From JBAZYZ01 sp964361185 (GTDB taxonomy: Bacteria; Patescibacteriota; Minisyncoccia; Phycocordibacterales; VMEP01): a stretch of DNA of 13,139 nt. Positions 13,085 to 13,139 of this stretch are shown here, one piece after another. The notes under the pieces were generated by a model, which saw only the letters and a program-made list of their open reading frames with translations, was not told where the DNA came from and searched no databases. Location of the stretch: positions 1-13,139 of the forward strand of contig CAYHZS010000022.1 of assembly GCA_964361185.1 (NCBI GenBank), in the 5' to 3' direction. Within the stretch, counting starts at the first letter, position 1; every line of letters begins with the position of its first letter. The position numbers were made by a program, and so were the translations under genes.

Positions 13085-13139
13085 GGCCCTATCGTCTATC
13101 GGTTAGGACACATCCTTCTCAAGGATGGAAGCGCGGTTC
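13085..13139 (+). tRNA. tRNA-Glu (anticodon CTC), cut by the window end
   Basis: The first 55 bases of a tRNA are present: acceptor 5' strand GGCCCTA, TC, D-arm GTCT...AGGAC with the GG of the D-loop, an anticodon stem of CATCC/GGATG around TTCTCAA (anticodon CTC, reading GAG for glutamate), a four-base variable loop GAAG, and T-stem CGCGG leading into TTC. The GTCTATCGGTTAGGAC D-arm is characteristic of tRNA-Glu. The T-loop, the acceptor 3' strand and any encoded CCA lie outside the window. Confidence 0.93.

Overview
This window looks like a piece of a small-genome bacterium of the Candidate Phyla Radiation (Patescibacteria, Parcubacteria-like). That placement is inferred from tightly packed cell-shape and division genes, unusually short family members (an 88-residue MreD-like protein, a MurF without its N-terminal domain) and many intergenic hairpin repeats. 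No marker that would fix the taxon is present.

Layout: positions 1-3644 hold a rod-shape (elongasome) operon: mreB (5' end cut off by the window), mreC, a short mreD-like gene and mrdA (PBP2). Between the last two lies a 33-codon in-frame duplicate of the start of mrdA, into which a palindromic repeat has been placed. greA (3710-4183) and lysS (from 4300) follow. lysS is interrupted near its 3' end by two in-frame stops, TAA and TGA, and catalytic motif 3 lies intact beyond them. Positions 5767-6236 hold no gene but contain three hairpins (two clear terminators), a sigma70-type promoter, a 10-bp-phased set of MraZ boxes and a structured leader. That leader is a near copy of the one in front of lysS.

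Positions 6237-11064 are a division and cell-wall (dcw) operon: mraZ, rsmH, an ftsL-like gene, ftsI (PBP3-type) and murF. Elongation machinery and septation machinery therefore sit side by side, with greA and lysS between them.

From 11065 the content becomes accessory: a decayed copy of the murF tail, an unrecognised two-helix membrane protein with its own promoter and terminator (11225-11866), a secreted Tyr/Asn/Gly-rich low-complexity protein (11996-12421), a small minus-strand gene (12533-12787) that converges on it across a shared hairpin, three tandem copies of a 54-bp repeat (12861-13022), and the first 55 bases of a tRNA-Glu(CTC) running off the window.

The items most worth checking are the double-stop lysS, the shared lysS/mraZ leader with a covarying base pair, the duplicated PBP2 start, and the Tyr-rich secreted protein. 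All calls come from reading the sequence; no database search was run.
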